NCBI GenBank assembly: GCA_003170115.1
Contig: PMZS01000073.1
Location: forward strand, 1-7,732
Reading direction: 5' to 3'
Source of the DNA: Spirochaetaceae bacterium
GTDB taxonomy: Bacteria > Spirochaetota > Spirochaetia > SZUA-6 > Fen-1364
DNA: 7,732 nt
The notes beneath the pieces are model-generated. The model made no database searches and was not told the origin of the DNA. It saw nothing but the letters and a program-made list of their open reading frames with translations. Below are positions 7,615-7,732 of this stretch, in pieces. Numbering within the stretch: the stretch's first letter is position 1; every line of letters starts with the position of its first letter. A program made the position numbers and the translations under genes.

Positions 7615-7732
7615 CGTCCTGCTGGTGGACGACGAGCCCTTCGTGAGGCTTTCCCTTGCCAGCCTGCGATGCTGGGAGGAGGAGGATTTCTCCCTTCGCT
7701 TCGAGGCATCCAACGGCCGCGAGGCGCTCGCG
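7607..7732 (+). CDS. Response regulator, N-terminal receiver part (probable YesN/AraC type)
   Basis: The first 42 residues of a CheY-like receiver domain are visible before the window ends. MHSVLLVDDEPFVRLSLASL contains the acidic pair Asp8-Asp9 and Glu10, which bind the metal in receivers. EASNGREALA follows, as in the beta2/alpha2 region of many response regulators. The aspartate that is phosphorylated lies beyond the edge. The gene overlaps the YesM-type kinase by 8 nt and is surely its partner. In this pairing the regulator usually carries a C-terminal AraC-type DNA-binding domain (YesN), but that domain cannot be seen here. The conserved tryptophan after helix 1 (CWEEEDFSLRF) resembles the 'W...gf' pattern of YesN receivers. 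Confidence 0.85.
   Translation, partial: MHSVLLVDDEPFVRLSLASLRCWEEEDFSLRFEASNGREALA

Noticed and set aside
6622..7713. 363-codon open frame on the minus strand
   Set aside because: It is antisense to the catalytic half of the histidine kinase, whose plus-strand motifs are unambiguous. It also runs through the start of the regulator.

Overview
The window is dense, GC-rich bacterial chromosome, read almost entirely on the plus strand. It holds the 3' end of one gene, four complete genes and the 5' end of a sixth. Hand counts of sampled lines give roughly 57-67% GC in most genes and about 52% in ppk2. The organism cannot be named from this. A YesM/YesN-type two-component pair occurs in Firmicutes and spirochaetes, among others, and the high GC would fit a GC-rich spirochaete or another environmental bacterium. 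That is a weak inference.

Region 1 (1-5597) looks like one co-directional unit. It runs from the C-terminal part of an SPFH/Band 7 membrane-scaffold protein to an E. coli-type alpha-D-phosphoglucomutase (Pgm), an alpha-glucan (glycogen) phosphorylase with an N-terminal DUF3417 domain, and a class III-like PPK2 polyphosphate kinase. The junctions are tight: 39 nt between the SPFH stop and pgm, a 4-nt ATGA overlap between pgm and glgP, and 25 nt between glgP and ppk2. Phosphorylase releases glucose-1-phosphate from stored glucan, and Pgm interconverts it with glucose-6-phosphate. PPK2 of this type uses polyphosphate to phosphorylate nucleotides. The unit therefore brings together enzymes drawing on two storage polymers, glycogen and polyphosphate, beside a membrane scaffold protein. 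The joint role is an inference from gene order.

Region 2 (5598-5772) is a short intergenic stretch. I see no convincing terminator in it. It carries a 7-bp inverted repeat whose right arm abuts and partly overlaps an extended -10 promoter element (TGG-TATACT), ending just before the next gene.

Region 3 (5773-7732) encodes a membrane sensor histidine kinase: TM, periplasmic/extracellular Cache-like sensor, TM, HAMP, His_kinase and HATPase. It overlaps by 8 nt the start of a response regulator that runs off the window. This is a separate transcription unit by promoter evidence, and nothing in the window identifies its signal or targets.

No RNA genes, insertion sequences, CRISPR arrays or attachment sites were seen. 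The long minus-strand reading frames are antisense shadows of the GC-rich genes.
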